From contig NZ_JAHDTH010000076.1 in the NCBI RefSeq assembly GCF_018531445.1, positions 1 through 33,427 of the forward strand: a DNA stretch of 33,427 nt, read 5' to 3'. A model generated the notes under the pieces. The model did no database searches. It saw only the letters and a program-made list of their open reading frames with translations, and was not told the DNA's origin. This document shows positions 15,949 through 23,591 of the stretch, piece after piece; the first letter of the stretch is position 1; every line of letters starts with the position of its first letter. This DNA is from Pseudonocardia lacus (lineage in GTDB: Bacteria; Actinomycetota; Actinomycetes; Mycobacteriales; Pseudonocardiaceae). A program made the translations under genes and the position numbers.

Positions 15949-16985
15949 TGCGGGCCGCGGTGCTGAACTCCGGGCAGATCCTCGTCCGCGAGGACGTCGA
16001 GGAGCCCGTGCCCGGGCCGGGCCAGGTGCTCGTGCAGGTCAAGGCGTGCGGGATCTGCGGCTCCGACCTGCACTTCGCCAAGCACGGCGCCGACATGCTC
16101 GCGCTGGGCAAGCGCATGGAAGGCGTGCCGCGCCTTGGCGGCGGCGACGAGCTCGACCTGGCCCACGACGTCTACATGGGCCACGAGTTCGCCGGCGAGG
16201 TCATCGAGGCCGGGCCGGGCACGACCGCCCCGCCGGCCGGGACGCTGGTCACCGCGTTCCCGATCCTGCCCCGCCCGGACGGCTCCGGGATCGACGCGAT
16301 CGTCTACTCGAACCGCGTCAAGGGCGGGTACGGCGAGCGGATCGTGCTGTCCGCCCCGCTGCTGCAGGAGGTGCCCAACGGCCTGCCCGCCCACCACGCG
16401 GCGCTCACCGAGCCCATGGCGGTGGGCCTGCACGCGGTCAACCGCTCGGGCATCGAGGCCGGGCAGAAGGCCGTGGTGCTGGGCTGCGGCCCGGTCGGGC
16501 TGGCGGTGATCGGGGCGCTGAAGGTGCGCGGCGTGCGGTCGATCGTGGCCGCCGACTTCTCCCCCGCCCGCCGGGCACTGGCCACCGGGCTGGGCGCCAC
16601 CGACGTCGTCGACCCCCGCGAGGAGACGGCGTGGGCCCGGGCAGGCTCGGCCGCGCCGGTCGTGGTGTTCGAGGCGATCGGCGTGCCCGGCATCCTCGAC
16701 GACATCCTGCGCTGCGCCCCGGCGCAGTCGCGCGTGGTGGTCGTCGGGGTCTGCATGAACGCCGACACGGTCAACCCGTACTTCGGCATCAGCAAGGAGC
16801 TCAACCTCCAGTTCGTCCTCGGCTACACGCCAGAGGAGTTCGCCGCGTCGCTGCGCTCGATCGCCGAGGGCGAGATCGACGTGGCCCCGCTGGTCACGGC
16901 CCGGGTCGGGCTGGACCGCGTGCCGTGGGCGTTCGAGGCGCTCGGCGACCCCGAAGAGCACTGCAAGATCATCGTCGAGCCGTGA
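15948..16985 (+). CDS. Zinc-dependent alcohol dehydrogenase (MDR family) without structural zinc site
   Basis: A 345-residue medium-chain dehydrogenase. Catalytic zinc ligands are visible: Cys37 in CGICGSD and His79/Glu80 in MGHEFAGEV, with Glu155 in the LTEPMAVG segment. The Rossmann motif GCGPVGLA lies at ~179-186 and the following AADFSP suggests NAD (inference). The four-cysteine structural zinc lobe is absent: residues ~95-135 have no Cys. A longer insert (GKRMEGVPRLGGGDELDLAHD, ~54-74, outlined) follows the catalytic Cys. Given its place after an epoxide hydrolase and a monooxygenase, it probably oxidises the diol or another secondary alcohol to a ketone. The ATG overlaps the previous stop by one base. 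Confidence 0.9.
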   Translation: MRAAVLNSGQILVREDVEEPVPGPGQVLVQVKACGICGSDLHFAKHGADMLALGKRMEGVPRLGGGDELDLAHDVYMGHEFAGEVIEAGPGTTAPPAGTLVTAFPILPRPDGSGIDAIVYSNRVKGGYGERIVLSAPLLQEVPNGLPAHHAALTEPMAVGLHAVNRSGIEAGQKAVVLGCGPVGLAVIGALKVRGVRSIVAADFSPARRALATGLGATDVVDPREETAWARAGSAAPVVVFEAIGVPGILDDILRCAPAQSRVVVVGVCMNADTVNPYFGISKELNLQFVLGYTPEEFAASLRSIAEGEIDVAPLVTARVGLDRVPWAFEALGDPEEHCKIIVEP

Positions 16986-16997
16986 GCCGGAGCTGAG

Positions 16998-18161
16998 ATG
17001 ACCGAGTGGATCAAGGTGGCCACCCAGCTGGCCGAGGAGTTCGCGCCCCGTGCGGCCGAGGTGGACCGGGAGGCGCGCTTCCCGTTCGAGAACATCGAGC
17101 GGATGAAGGAGGTGGGCTACCTCAGCTCGGTGGTGCCCACCGAGCTCGGTGGCGGCGGTGCCGACCTGGCCACCTTCGCCGCCTGCCAGAAGATCATCGC
17201 CGGCGCCTGCGCGTCGACGGCGCTGGCCACCAACATGCACCTGTTCGGGGTCGGCGCGGCCGCCGAGGGCTGGAACGGCGGCGAGCGCGCCGCCGAGCCG
17301 ATCTTCCGGATGGTCGCCGCCGGGGTCGTGGTCGGCGGCAGCCTCACCGACGCCGCCACCGGCCTCAACGTGCGCACCTCGTCGACCCCCGCGCAGCCCG
17401 TCGAGGGCGGCTACCTGATCAAGGGCCGCAAGTCGTTCTGCTCGCTGGCCCCGGTGCTGCAGTTCTTCTGGGGCACCGCGGCCGACACCGAGACCGGCCG
17501 GCTGCTGCTGTTCGGGCTGGGCCGCGACACCCCCGGGCTGAAGTTCGTCGACACCTGGGACACCATGGCGATGCGCGGCACCGGCTCGTGGGACGTCGTC
17601 TTCGAGGACGTCTTCGTGCCCGACGCCGCCGTCCAGCGCGGCAGCGACCCCAGCGCCCCGCCGGTGTGGGACGCCGCCCAGGAGCGCACCTTCGCCTGGT
17701 TCGCGGTCTCGATCGCCGCGGTCTACCTGGGCATCGCGCGCAGCGCCGCGCGGTTCGCCTACGACTACGTCACCGGGCGCACCGTCACCGGGGCGTCGCT
17801 GCCGATGGCGCGCCAGCCCGCGCAGGTCGCCGGCGCCGCGGAGGTCGAGCTGCTGCTGCGCCCGGCCGAGGCGATGGTCAACGACGTGATCAGCCGTCGG
17901 GCCGCGGGCGAGATCCTGGCCCCCTCCGACATCCAGGCCCTCAAGTACGTCTCGGTGAACGCGGCCGACGCCGCCGTCGACCGCTGCGTGCGGATGGTCG
18001 GCGGGCACGGCATCTTCCGGAAGCTGCCGCTGGAGCGCTACTACCGCGACGTGCGGGCCGGGCAGTTCCACCCGCCGTCCAACGACGTCGCGGTGGAGAC
18101 GATCGGGAAGGCGGCGCTGGGCATCGACCCGGCGGCCGAGCCGCGCTGGCCCGCCGACTAG
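16998..18161 (+). CDS. Acyl-CoA dehydrogenase-fold flavoprotein lacking the catalytic Glu (possible flavin monooxygenase)
   Basis: A 387-residue protein of the acyl-CoA dehydrogenase superfamily: N-terminal helical domain, a central beta domain (VVGGSLTDAATGLNVRTSS at ~112-130), and a C-terminal four-helix domain. In true dehydrogenases the region after YYRD carries the catalytic Glu in an IYEGTNEI-like motif; here it reads RAGQFHPPSND (353-363), with no Glu. That pattern resembles group D flavin monooxygenases such as DszC or HsaA-like enzymes, or non-catalytic homologues. A flavin-dependent hydroxylase acting after the alcohol dehydrogenase is my inference; a dehydrogenase with a differently placed base (as in isovaleryl-CoA dehydrogenase) is the alternative. 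It starts 12 bases after the previous gene and ends the operon. Confidence 0.85.
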   Translation: MTEWIKVATQLAEEFAPRAAEVDREARFPFENIERMKEVGYLSSVVPTELGGGGADLATFAACQKIIAGACASTALATNMHLFGVGAAAEGWNGGERAAEPIFRMVAAGVVVGGSLTDAATGLNVRTSSTPAQPVEGGYLIKGRKSFCSLAPVLQFFWGTAADTETGRLLLFGLGRDTPGLKFVDTWDTMAMRGTGSWDVVFEDVFVPDAAVQRGSDPSAPPVWDAAQERTFAWFAVSIAAVYLGIARSAARFAYDYVTGRTVTGASLPMARQPAQVAGAAEVELLLRPAEAMVNDVISRRAAGEILAPSDIQALKYVSVNAADAAVDRCVRMVGGHGIFRKLPLERYYRDVRAGQFHPPSNDVAVETIGKAALGIDPAAEPRWPAD

Positions 18162-18233
18162 GGAGCGGCACCGAGCGGGTGCACGCCGTCGTCGCAGCGT
18201 GGCGCGGCGGTGTGCACCGTCCACCGGTTCCGG

Positions 18234-18296
18234 TCAGCGTGCCACGGCGTGCACCAGCCACCCGGTGACCGCGCCGGAGCCCAACACCCGGCCCAT
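18234..18296 (-). CDS. Possible 20-residue hydrophobic micro-ORF or gene remnant
   Basis: On the minus strand, GGAGGA (18301-18306) lies 4 bases before an ATG at 18296 that reads MGRVLGSGAVTGWLVHAVAR and stops. The strong ribosome-binding site and hydrophobic start resemble the first part of small membrane proteins of actinobacteria. It may be a truncated relic or a chance ORF. Confidence 0.25.
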   Translation of the reverse strand: MGRVLGSGAVTGWLVHAVAR

Positions 18297-18362
18297 CCGC
18301 TCCTCCTGGTCGGCGGCTCCGGGCCGCTCCGCGGCCGGCAGAGCGGGGCGAGGGGGCGGGCC

Positions 18363-18425
18363 TCGCAGCGCCGCGTGGGTGTCGCAGCGCGGGCTGGGTT
18401 CTCGCAGCGCGCCGGCGGGCTGCGA
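18363..18425. repeat. Short repeated TCGCAGCG motifs
   Basis: TCGCAGCG occurs at 18363-18370, 18382-18389 and 18402-18409, spaced 19 and 20 bases, each followed by C or CG-rich sequence. An inverted GCTGCGA lies at 18419-18425. Another copy is at 18192-18199. It looks like a small extragenic repeat cluster; no function is evident. Confidence 0.5.
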
Positions 18426-18501
18426 CGACCCCGCCAGGTCTGCAAGACGGCCTGATCACATGACGGACCGCCCCGCTCACCGGTCCGCGCGGCGGGTCGG
18501 G

Positions 18502-19725
18502 TCAGCGGTCGGCGATGCGCCGCACGAGCGCCACCACCGCGGCCGCGCCGTCGTCGGCCCGGACCGCTGCTGACAGCGACCGCGCCGCGTCCCGGTGGCG
18601 CGGGTCCCCGACGGCCGCGGCCAGTGCGGTCGCGAGCCGGGGGACGTCCAGCCTGCGGAACGGCAGCACGGTCGGCGCGCAGCCCAGCTCCACCAGCCGG
18701 CGCGACCACAGCGGCTGGTCGGCGAAGACCGGGGTGGGCACCGAGGGCACGCCGGCGCGCAGGGTCGCCGCGGTCGTCCCCGCTCCGGCGTGGTGGACCA
18801 CCGCGGCGACCCGCTCGAAGAGCCACTCGTGGGGCACGTCGCCGACCTCCAGCACGTCGGGCGCGTCGACCCGCAGCCCCGCCCGGCCGGCCTGGACGAT
18901 GCCCCGCACGCCGGCCCGGCGCAACGCGGCAGCGACGATCGGGCCCAGCCGCGCGCCGTGCCCGCCGGCCATGCTGCCGAAGGAGACGAAGACCGGCGGC
19001 GGGCCGGCGTCGAGGAAGGCGGTGAGCTCGGCGGGCGGCTGCCAGTCCCGCTCCGGTGGCCACCAGTACCCCACGACGTCGAGGCCTGGGCGCCAGTCCG
19101 GCGGGCGGCGCAGCACCGCCGGGCTGTGCCCGTGCAGGATCGGCCAGCCCGCGCGGGCCTGCTCGGCGGCGGTCTCGCCGACCGAGCGGCGCGGGAGGCA
19201 CAGCTCGCGGCGCAGCTGCGCGGTGGCCCGGTGGAACGGGATCATGCTGCGCAGGCCCAGCTCACCGAGCAGCCGGTTGCCGCGGCGGCCCCACGAGCGG
19301 GCCGAGTGCAGCACGATCGGCGGGAAGTCGCCGGTCGGCGTCATCGGTTGGCAGTGGAGCCCGGCGCTGGGCAGCCCGAACGCCTCGGCGACGTCGTAGC
19401 CGAACGGCGCCGAGCCGTTGACCAGCAGCAGGTCCGTCGAGGCCGCGGCCTCGACGGTGCCTAGCGCGGCCAGGCGCAGCAGCTCGGTCAGCCGGGGCAC
19501 GCGGCGGGCCTGGTAGGCCGGGGTCGAGCGCTCGGGCAGGTCGAGCAGCACGCCGAGGTCACCGGGCAGCGGGTGGAACCCCAGGCCGGCCTCCGCCACC
19601 AGGGCCGCGTAGGAGGGGTGCGCGGCGATGGTGACCGCGTGCCCCTCCCGCTGCAGCCGGACGCCGAGCCCGGTGTAGGGGACGACGTCCCCGCGGGACC
19701 CGACGGCCACGACGAGGATGCGCAC
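18502..19725 (-). CDS. GT1/UGT-like glycosyltransferase
   Basis: A 407-residue GT-B-fold glycosyltransferase. The N-terminal motif MRILVVAVGSRGDVVPYTGLG (outlined; GSRGDV at 9-14) and the C-terminal nucleotide-sugar motif HHAGAGTTAATLRAGVPSV (311-329) followed by ADQPLW (335-340) match sterol-, glycopeptide- and macrolide-type glycosyltransferases. It would transfer a sugar from an NDP-sugar to a hydrophobic acceptor in the cytoplasm. The GTG start at 19725 is placed at the conserved MRILVVAVGSRGD opening; the ribosome site (GGCGGA) is weak and very close. It stands alone on the minus strand, 50 bases downstream of a TetR gene on the same strand, so both may be co-transcribed and controlled with the P450. 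Confidence 0.88.
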   Translation of the reverse strand: MRILVVAVGSRGDVVPYTGLGVRLQREGHAVTIAAHPSYAALVAEAGLGFHPLPGDLGVLLDLPERSTPAYQARRVPRLTELLRLAALGTVEAAASTDLLLVNGSAPFGYDVAEAFGLPSAGLHCQPMTPTGDFPPIVLHSARSWGRRGNRLLGELGLRSMIPFHRATAQLRRELCLPRRSVGETAAEQARAGWPILHGHSPAVLRRPPDWRPGLDVVGYWWPPERDWQPPAELTAFLDAGPPPVFVSFGSMAGGHGARLGPIVAAALRRAGVRGIVQAGRAGLRVDAPDVLEVGDVPHEWLFERVAAVVHHAGAGTTAATLRAGVPSVPTPVFADQPLWSRRLVELGCAPTVLPFRRLDVPRLATALAAAVGDPRHRDAARSLSAAVRADDGAAAVVALVRRIADR

Positions 19726-19776
19726 TCCGCCGACCGTATCGGGACGATCACGCGCGGGGTTCGCCGGCTCCGGACG

Positions 19777-20373
19777 CTAGAAGGGCAGGCCGGTCTCGAT
19801 CTGGGCCAGCGCCGCGTCGACCGCCGCCGCCGGGTCGGCGCCGGGTGTGCGCGCGCAGTCCATGAGCACCCCGAGCGTGACGCCGACCAGGGCGTCGGTG
19901 AGCGCGCGGACCGCCGCGTCGTCGGGCCCGCGGCCGACCCGCTGGGCGACCAGTTCGTTCAGCAGCCGCCTGGCCCCGGTGAGCGTGCCGAGGTTCGCCC
20001 CCCACAGCTCGGGGACCACCAGCCAGAGCAGGTCGCGCTCGTAGCGCGCGGCGCGCTCCTCCGGTTCCATCTCGGCGAACACGGTGCGCATGGTGCGGCG
20101 CAGGGCCTGCACTGGGTTCAGCTCGGCCGGCTGCCCGGTGAAGACCTCGGTGAACCGGGGCCGCATCGACAGGTAGTCGGCCAGCACCGCCAGGTCTTCC
20201 TTGCTCTCGAAGTACCGGAAGACGGTGCTGGGCGCGACCTCGGCCGCGGCGGCGATCTGCTCCACGGTGGTGGCGTGGAAGCCCTGCTCGCGGAACAGGC
20301 GCAGCGCGTGCCGCTGGATCGCCGTCTTCGTGCGGGCCTTCTTCAGCTCCCGCAGGCCCGTCTCCCTGCCCAC
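19777..20373 (-). CDS. TetR/AcrR family regulator divergent from P450
   Basis: A 198-residue TetR protein starting with a Lys/Arg-rich arm (RELKKARTKTAIQRHALRLF). Its HTH outline TTVEQIAAAAEVAPSTVFRYF (ending STVFRYFESKEDL) is typical of the family. The ligand-binding domain includes RMRTVFAEMEPEERAARYERDLL-like helices seen in actinobacterial TetR proteins next to P450 or efflux genes. The GTG at 20373 is the only good in-frame start. The two inverted repeats in the 75-base gap to the P450 gene are its likely operators, and it probably represses itself, the P450 and perhaps the glycosyltransferase downstream. Confidence 0.9.
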   Translation of the reverse strand: MGRETGLRELKKARTKTAIQRHALRLFREQGFHATTVEQIAAAAEVAPSTVFRYFESKEDLAVLADYLSMRPRFTEVFTGQPAELNPVQALRRTMRTVFAEMEPEERAARYERDLLWLVVPELWGANLGTLTGARRLLNELVAQRVGRGPDDAAVRALTDALVGVTLGVLMDCARTPGADPAAAVDAALAQIETGLPF

Positions 20374-20392
20374 GGCAGCATGCTACCGGTCG

Positions 20393-20435
20393 ACTCCCCT
20401 ATAGGAGTACGCTCCGAAATAGGAGTCAACTCCTA
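20393..20435. promoter_or_regulatory. Two operator-like inverted repeats between TetR and P450
   Basis: Site 2 is TAGGAGT-CA-ACTCCTA (20420-20435), a perfect 7-base inverted repeat. Site 1 is ACTCC-N6-GGAGT (20393-20408). ATAGGAGT is repeated directly 18 bases apart (20401 and 20419). A minus-strand TTGACT (20424-20429), a possible -35 for the TetR gene, lies inside site 2. Binding here would cover promoters in both directions. Confidence 0.65.
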
Positions 20436-20448
20436 GAAGGGATCGACC

Positions 20449-21639
20449 ATGGACCCCATCACGTTGCCCGACCGGCGCACGCCCGGCTGCCCGTTCGACC
20501 CGCCCCCGGAGCTGGCCGGGTTGCCCGGCCCGCTGACCCGCATGGCCTTCCCCGACGGGCACGTCGGCTGGCTGGTCACCGGGCACGAGGTCGCCCGTGC
20601 CGTGCTGTCGGACCCGCGGTTCAGCATCCGGTCGGAGCTGAGGCACTCCGCGCTCCCCCGCCCCAACGTCACACCGGGGGGACCGGGGGGAGCGGCGCCC
20701 GGGTGGTTCGCCGGCATGGACCGCCCCGACCACACCCGCTACCGGCGGCTGCTCACCGGCCACTTCACGGTGCACCGCATGCGCGGGCTCGAGGCGCGGA
20801 TCGCCGAGATCACCGCCGAGCGGCTGGACGCCATGGCCTCGGACGGGCCGCCGGCCGACCTGGTGACCGCGTACGCGCTGCCGATCCCGTCGCTGGTGAT
20901 CTGCGAGCTGCTCGGCGTCCCCTACGCCGACCACGCGTTCTTCCAGCGGCGGACCGAGATCGTCGTCGACGTGGACAGCCCCACCGAGCAGGCCGCCGGG
21001 GCCGTGCGCGAGCTGGCCGGGTACCTGCACGACCTCGTGCGCGGCAAGCGCGCCGAGCCCACCGCGGACCTGCTCGGCGACCTGCTCACCGGTACCGACC
21101 TGACCGACGCCGAGCTGACCAACATCGCGATGCTGCTGCTCGTGGCCGGCCACGAGACCACCGCGAACATGCTCGCCCTCGGCACCTACGCGCTGCTGCG
21201 CCACCCCGAGCAGCTCGACGCGTTCCGCGCCGACGCGGCGCTGACCGACAGCGCCGTCGAGGAACTGCTGCGCTGCCTGTCGATCCTGCACCTCGGCGCG
21301 CCCAACCGGGCGGCGCTGGAGGACGTCGAGCTGGCCGGGCAGCTCGTCCGCGCGGGCGAGACCGTGGTGCTCGCCCTGCCCGCGGTCAACCGCGACCCCG
21401 CCCGGTTCGTCGACCCGGACGCCCTGCGGCTCGACCGCGACGCCCGCCAGCACCTGGCGTTCGGCTTCGGCGTGCACCAGTGCCTGGGCCAGCAGCTCGC
21501 CCGGATCGAGATGCGGATCGGGTTCCGCGCCCTGTTCGAGCGGTTCCCGACCCTGCGCCTGGCGGTCCCGGCCGACGAGGTCCCGATGCGCGACTCCGCC
21601 ATCGTCTACGGGGTGCGCCGGCTCCCCGTCGCCTGGTAG
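20449..21639 (+). CDS. Cytochrome P450
   Basis: A 396-residue soluble bacterial P450. It has the I-helix oxygen-activation motif AGHETT at 233-238, the K-helix ExxR at 272-275 (EELLR), and the heme loop [15 protein letters not shown] with the thiolate ligand Cys345. The overall length and motifs fit the CYP107/CYP105-like actinobacterial groups acting on secondary metabolites, terpenes or xenobiotics; the exact substrate cannot be read. It needs a ferredoxin and reductase, none of which is encoded nearby. The ATG at 20449 follows AGAAGGGA by about 6 bases. It is divergent from its likely TetR regulator and convergent with another TetR gene. Confidence 0.95.
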   Translation: MDPITLPDRRTPGCPFDPPPELAGLPGPLTRMAFPDGHVGWLVTGHEVARAVLSDPRFSIRSELRHSALPRPNVTPGGPGGAAPGWFAGMDRPDHTRYRRLLTGHFTVHRMRGLEARIAEITAERLDAMASDGPPADLVTAYALPIPSLVICELLGVPYADHAFFQRRTEIVVDVDSPTEQAAGAVRELAGYLHDLVRGKRAEPTADLLGDLLTGTDLTDAELTNIAMLLLVAGHETTANMLALGTYALLRHPEQLDAFRADAALTDSAVEELLRCLSILHLGAPNRAALEDVELAGQLVRAGETVVLALPAVNRDPARFVDPDALRLDRDARQHLAFGFGVHQCLGQQLARIEMRIGFRALFERFPTLRLAVPADEVPMRDSAIVYGVRRLPVAW

Positions 21640-21652
21640 GCCCGGGGCCGCA

Positions 21653-22354
21653 TCAGCCCTCGGACAGGCGCCAAGCGGCGGAGTCCTCGATGCCGAGCGA
21701 GCGGGCCCAGACGGTGGTCAGCGCGTCGAGGACCTCGGTCTCGTCGTAGGGCTGGCCGAGGCAGAACCACACGTAGCAGACGTGGTCGGCCATCGCGCCC
21801 AGCACCTGGACGATCATGTACGGGTCGACGTTGGGGTCGGCGACGCCGGCGGCCTGCTGGCGCTTGACGCTGCGCGCCAGCTGGGCCAGCCAGGCCTCCC
21901 GCACGTGCAGCCGGGTGCGGCGCATCTCCGGGGTGAACGTGCCGGCCTGCTCCATGAGCGCGATCATCATCGCGTTCTCGCGGTAGACCTGCAGGTAGCG
22001 GCGCAGGCCTGCGCGCACCCGCTCGTACTGCGACGCCCCCGGCTCGATGTCGATCTCGGAGAAGTCGGCCATCATCTGCTCGACGGTCTTCTCCGCGACC
22101 TCCCGGAAGATCGCGTCCTTGGAGTCGAAGTAGCTGTAGAACGTGCCCTGCGCGACCCGCGCCTCGGCGACGATGTCGGCCACCCTGGCGTCGACGAAGC
22201 CGCGGTCCTCGAAAACGGCGCGCGCGGCCACGAGCAGCTGGTCGCGGCGGGCCTGGCCCTTGCCGGTCTGCGGGCCGGTGTCGCGGCGCAGCTGCTGGGG
22301 ATCGCTCGGGCCGGTCACCCGCCTGCCCTGCGCGCTGCCTCCTCGCGACGCCAT
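21653..22354 (-). CDS. TetR/AcrR family transcriptional regulator
   Basis: A 233-residue TetR protein with a ~35-residue polar N-terminal arm. The HTH is near 52-76, with recognition-helix end AQGTFYSYFDSKDAIF, and a long helical ligand-binding domain follows (VRAGLRRYLQVYRENAMM; MADHVCYVWFCLGQPYDE). The ATG at 22354 has GGGTAGGG upstream. It is the last member of a same-strand series: acyl-CoA dehydrogenase remnant, crotonase, acyl-CoA synthetase remnant, TetR. It was therefore probably the regulator of that acyl-CoA operon and remains intact although two of the enzymes have decayed. Confidence 0.9.
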   Translation of the reverse strand: MASRGGSAQGRRVTGPSDPQQLRRDTGPQTGKGQARRDQLLVAARAVFEDRGFVDARVADIVAEARVAQGTFYSYFDSKDAIFREVAEKTVEQMMADFSEIDIEPGASQYERVRAGLRRYLQVYRENAMMIALMEQAGTFTPEMRRTRLHVREAWLAQLARSVKRQQAAGVADPNVDPYMIVQVLGAMADHVCYVWFCLGQPYDETEVLDALTTVWARSLGIEDSAAWRLSEG

Positions 22355-22406
22355 CAGCCAACCCTACCCGCGGGTGACCGCCGGACCGCGCCGGTCGCAG
22401 GGCCGG

Positions 22407-22805
22407 TCACGGGGCCCCGCGCAGCTCGCGCTTGAGGATCTTGCCGCCGGCGTTGGTCGGCAGCGCCTCGACCACCCGGAACTCGGCGGGCACCCTGTAG
22501 TGGGCCGACTGACCTCGGAGCCCACGAGCCGGTAGGTCAGCGGCACGTGGACCGCGCCCAGCTTGAGGCGGGCCAGCACGATCTCGACGTAGCGGTGCAG
22601 TCGGGCGCGAACCCGGCGAGCCGGTCGCCGCGCCCGACGCCCTGCGCACGCAGCGTCGAGACGAGCTCGTTGACCCGCGAGTCGGTCTGCGCGAAGGAGT
22701 GCTCGGAGCCGTCGGCGAACAGGAAGCAGGCCCGGTCGGGGAAGCGGGTCGCCGACAGCGGCAGCGCCTCGCCGAGGCAGATGGTCGGTCCGGCCGGGCG
22801 CTCAT
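22407..22805 (-). pseudogene. Decayed acyl-CoA synthetase (frameshifts and large internal deletion)
   Basis: The minus strand keeps two pieces of an ANL acyl-CoA synthetase. The N-terminal piece reads ICLGEALPLSATRFPDRA through GVGRGDRLAGFAPDC, then shifts frame (about 22612) to HRYVEIVLARLKLGAVHVPL and YRLVGSEV. It then jumps directly (about 22510) to the C-terminal end HYRVPAEFRVVEALPTN and GGKILKRELRG, again in another frame. Against the intact 518-residue synthetase at 8407-9963, about 390 residues are missing, including the phosphate loop. A further frame disagreement lies between the ATG at 22805 and the N-terminal piece. It follows the crotonase by 19 bases, so it was once part of that operon. 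Confidence 0.85.
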
Positions 22806-22824
22806 GCCGGCACCACCGGGGCCG

Positions 22825-23586
22825 CTACCGGCCGGTCCAGCGGGGCGGGCGCTTCTCGGCGAACGCGGTGGCTCCTTCGCGGGCGTCGTCGGAGGCCGAC
22901 ACCGGCCCGGCCAGCTCGCCCTGCCGGCTCCACTGCTCGTCGTCGGGCCAGGCCAGCGCGCCCTGCACGATCTTCTTGCTGGCCGCGACGGCCAGCGGCC
23001 CGTTCGCGGTGATCTCGCCGGCCAGTGCCAGCGCCTGCCGCAGCGCGGTGCCGCTCGGCACCAGCCGGTTGACCAGGCCCAGCTCGTGGGCCCGGGTGGC
23101 CGGGATGTGGTTGCCCAGCAGGGCCAGCTCCATGGCCTGGTGGTACGCGATGCGCCGGGGCAGCTTGAGCAGCCCGCCGCCCGCGGCCACCAGCCCGCGC
23201 CTGACCTCGGGGATGCCGAAGGTGGCGTCCTGCGCCGCGACCACCAGGTCGCAGCCCAGCACGATCTCGAACCCGCCGGCCAGCGCGTACCCCTCGACCG
23301 CGGCGATCAGCGGCTTGTCCGGGCCCTTCTCGACCAGCCCGGCGAGCCCGCGCCCCTCGATGATCGGGCGCTCCCCCCGCACGAACGCCTTGAGGTCCAT
23401 GCCGGCGCAGAAGGTGCCACCCGCCCCGGTCAGCACGCCCACCCGCAGGTCCGGTTCGGCGTCGAGGCGCTCCATCGCCGCCGCGATGCCCCGCGCCACC
23501 GTCCCGTTCACCGCGTTGCGCGCCTCCGGCCGGTCGATGGTCACGACCAGCACCCCGTCCACCGGGACGGTGACCTGGACCGCCAT
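22825..23586 (-). CDS. Enoyl-CoA hydratase (crotonase family, full hydratase active site)
   Basis: A 253-residue crotonase with oxyanion segments LTGAGGTFCAGMDL (~52-65) and AAVEGYALAGGFEIVLG (~95-111). Both hydratase glutamates are in place: Glu107 (GGFE) and Glu127 (GIPE), exactly 20 residues apart as in the classical enzyme. Hydration of a trans-2-enoyl-CoA is therefore expected, unlike the two crotonases at 7.6 and 12.3 kb. The ATG at 23586 was chosen (GGGGG a few bases upstream); a GTG at 23595 is also in frame. It lies between two decayed acyl-CoA genes yet is uninterrupted, so it may still be under selection or only recently orphaned. Confidence 0.9.
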   Translation of the reverse strand: MAVQVTVPVDGVLVVTIDRPEARNAVNGTVARGIAAAMERLDAEPDLRVGVLTGAGGTFCAGMDLKAFVRGERPIIEGRGLAGLVEKGPDKPLIAAVEGYALAGGFEIVLGCDLVVAAQDATFGIPEVRRGLVAAGGGLLKLPRRIAYHQAMELALLGNHIPATRAHELGLVNRLVPSGTALRQALALAGEITANGPLAVAASKKIVQGALAWPDDEQWSRQGELAGPVSASDDAREGATAFAEKRPPRWTGR

Positions 23587-23591
23587 CCCGC

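Larger units (their letters stand above)
18162..18501. other. 340-base gene-poor region between the catabolic operon and the glycosyltransferase
   Basis: No convincing full-length gene is seen. It holds GGTGCAC / GTGCACC arms (18178-18184 and 18212-18218) that could form a terminator-like structure after the operon, a possible 20-codon ORF on the minus strand (18234-18296), and repeated TCGCAGCG motifs (one at 18192, three at 18363-18409). It also contains a low-complexity G/C block around 18330-18360. Confidence 0.5.

Noticed and set aside
15660-18224. An 854-codon minus-strand ORF opposite the catabolic operon
   Set aside because: It is the His/Gly/Arg/Asp-rich antisense shadow of three well-supported plus-strand genes, with no recognisable domain.
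18363-18425. CRISPR array or plasmid iterons
   Set aside because: The repeat unit is only 8-9 bases with 3-4 copies, there are no spacers of constant length with unique sequence, and no cas or replication gene is near.
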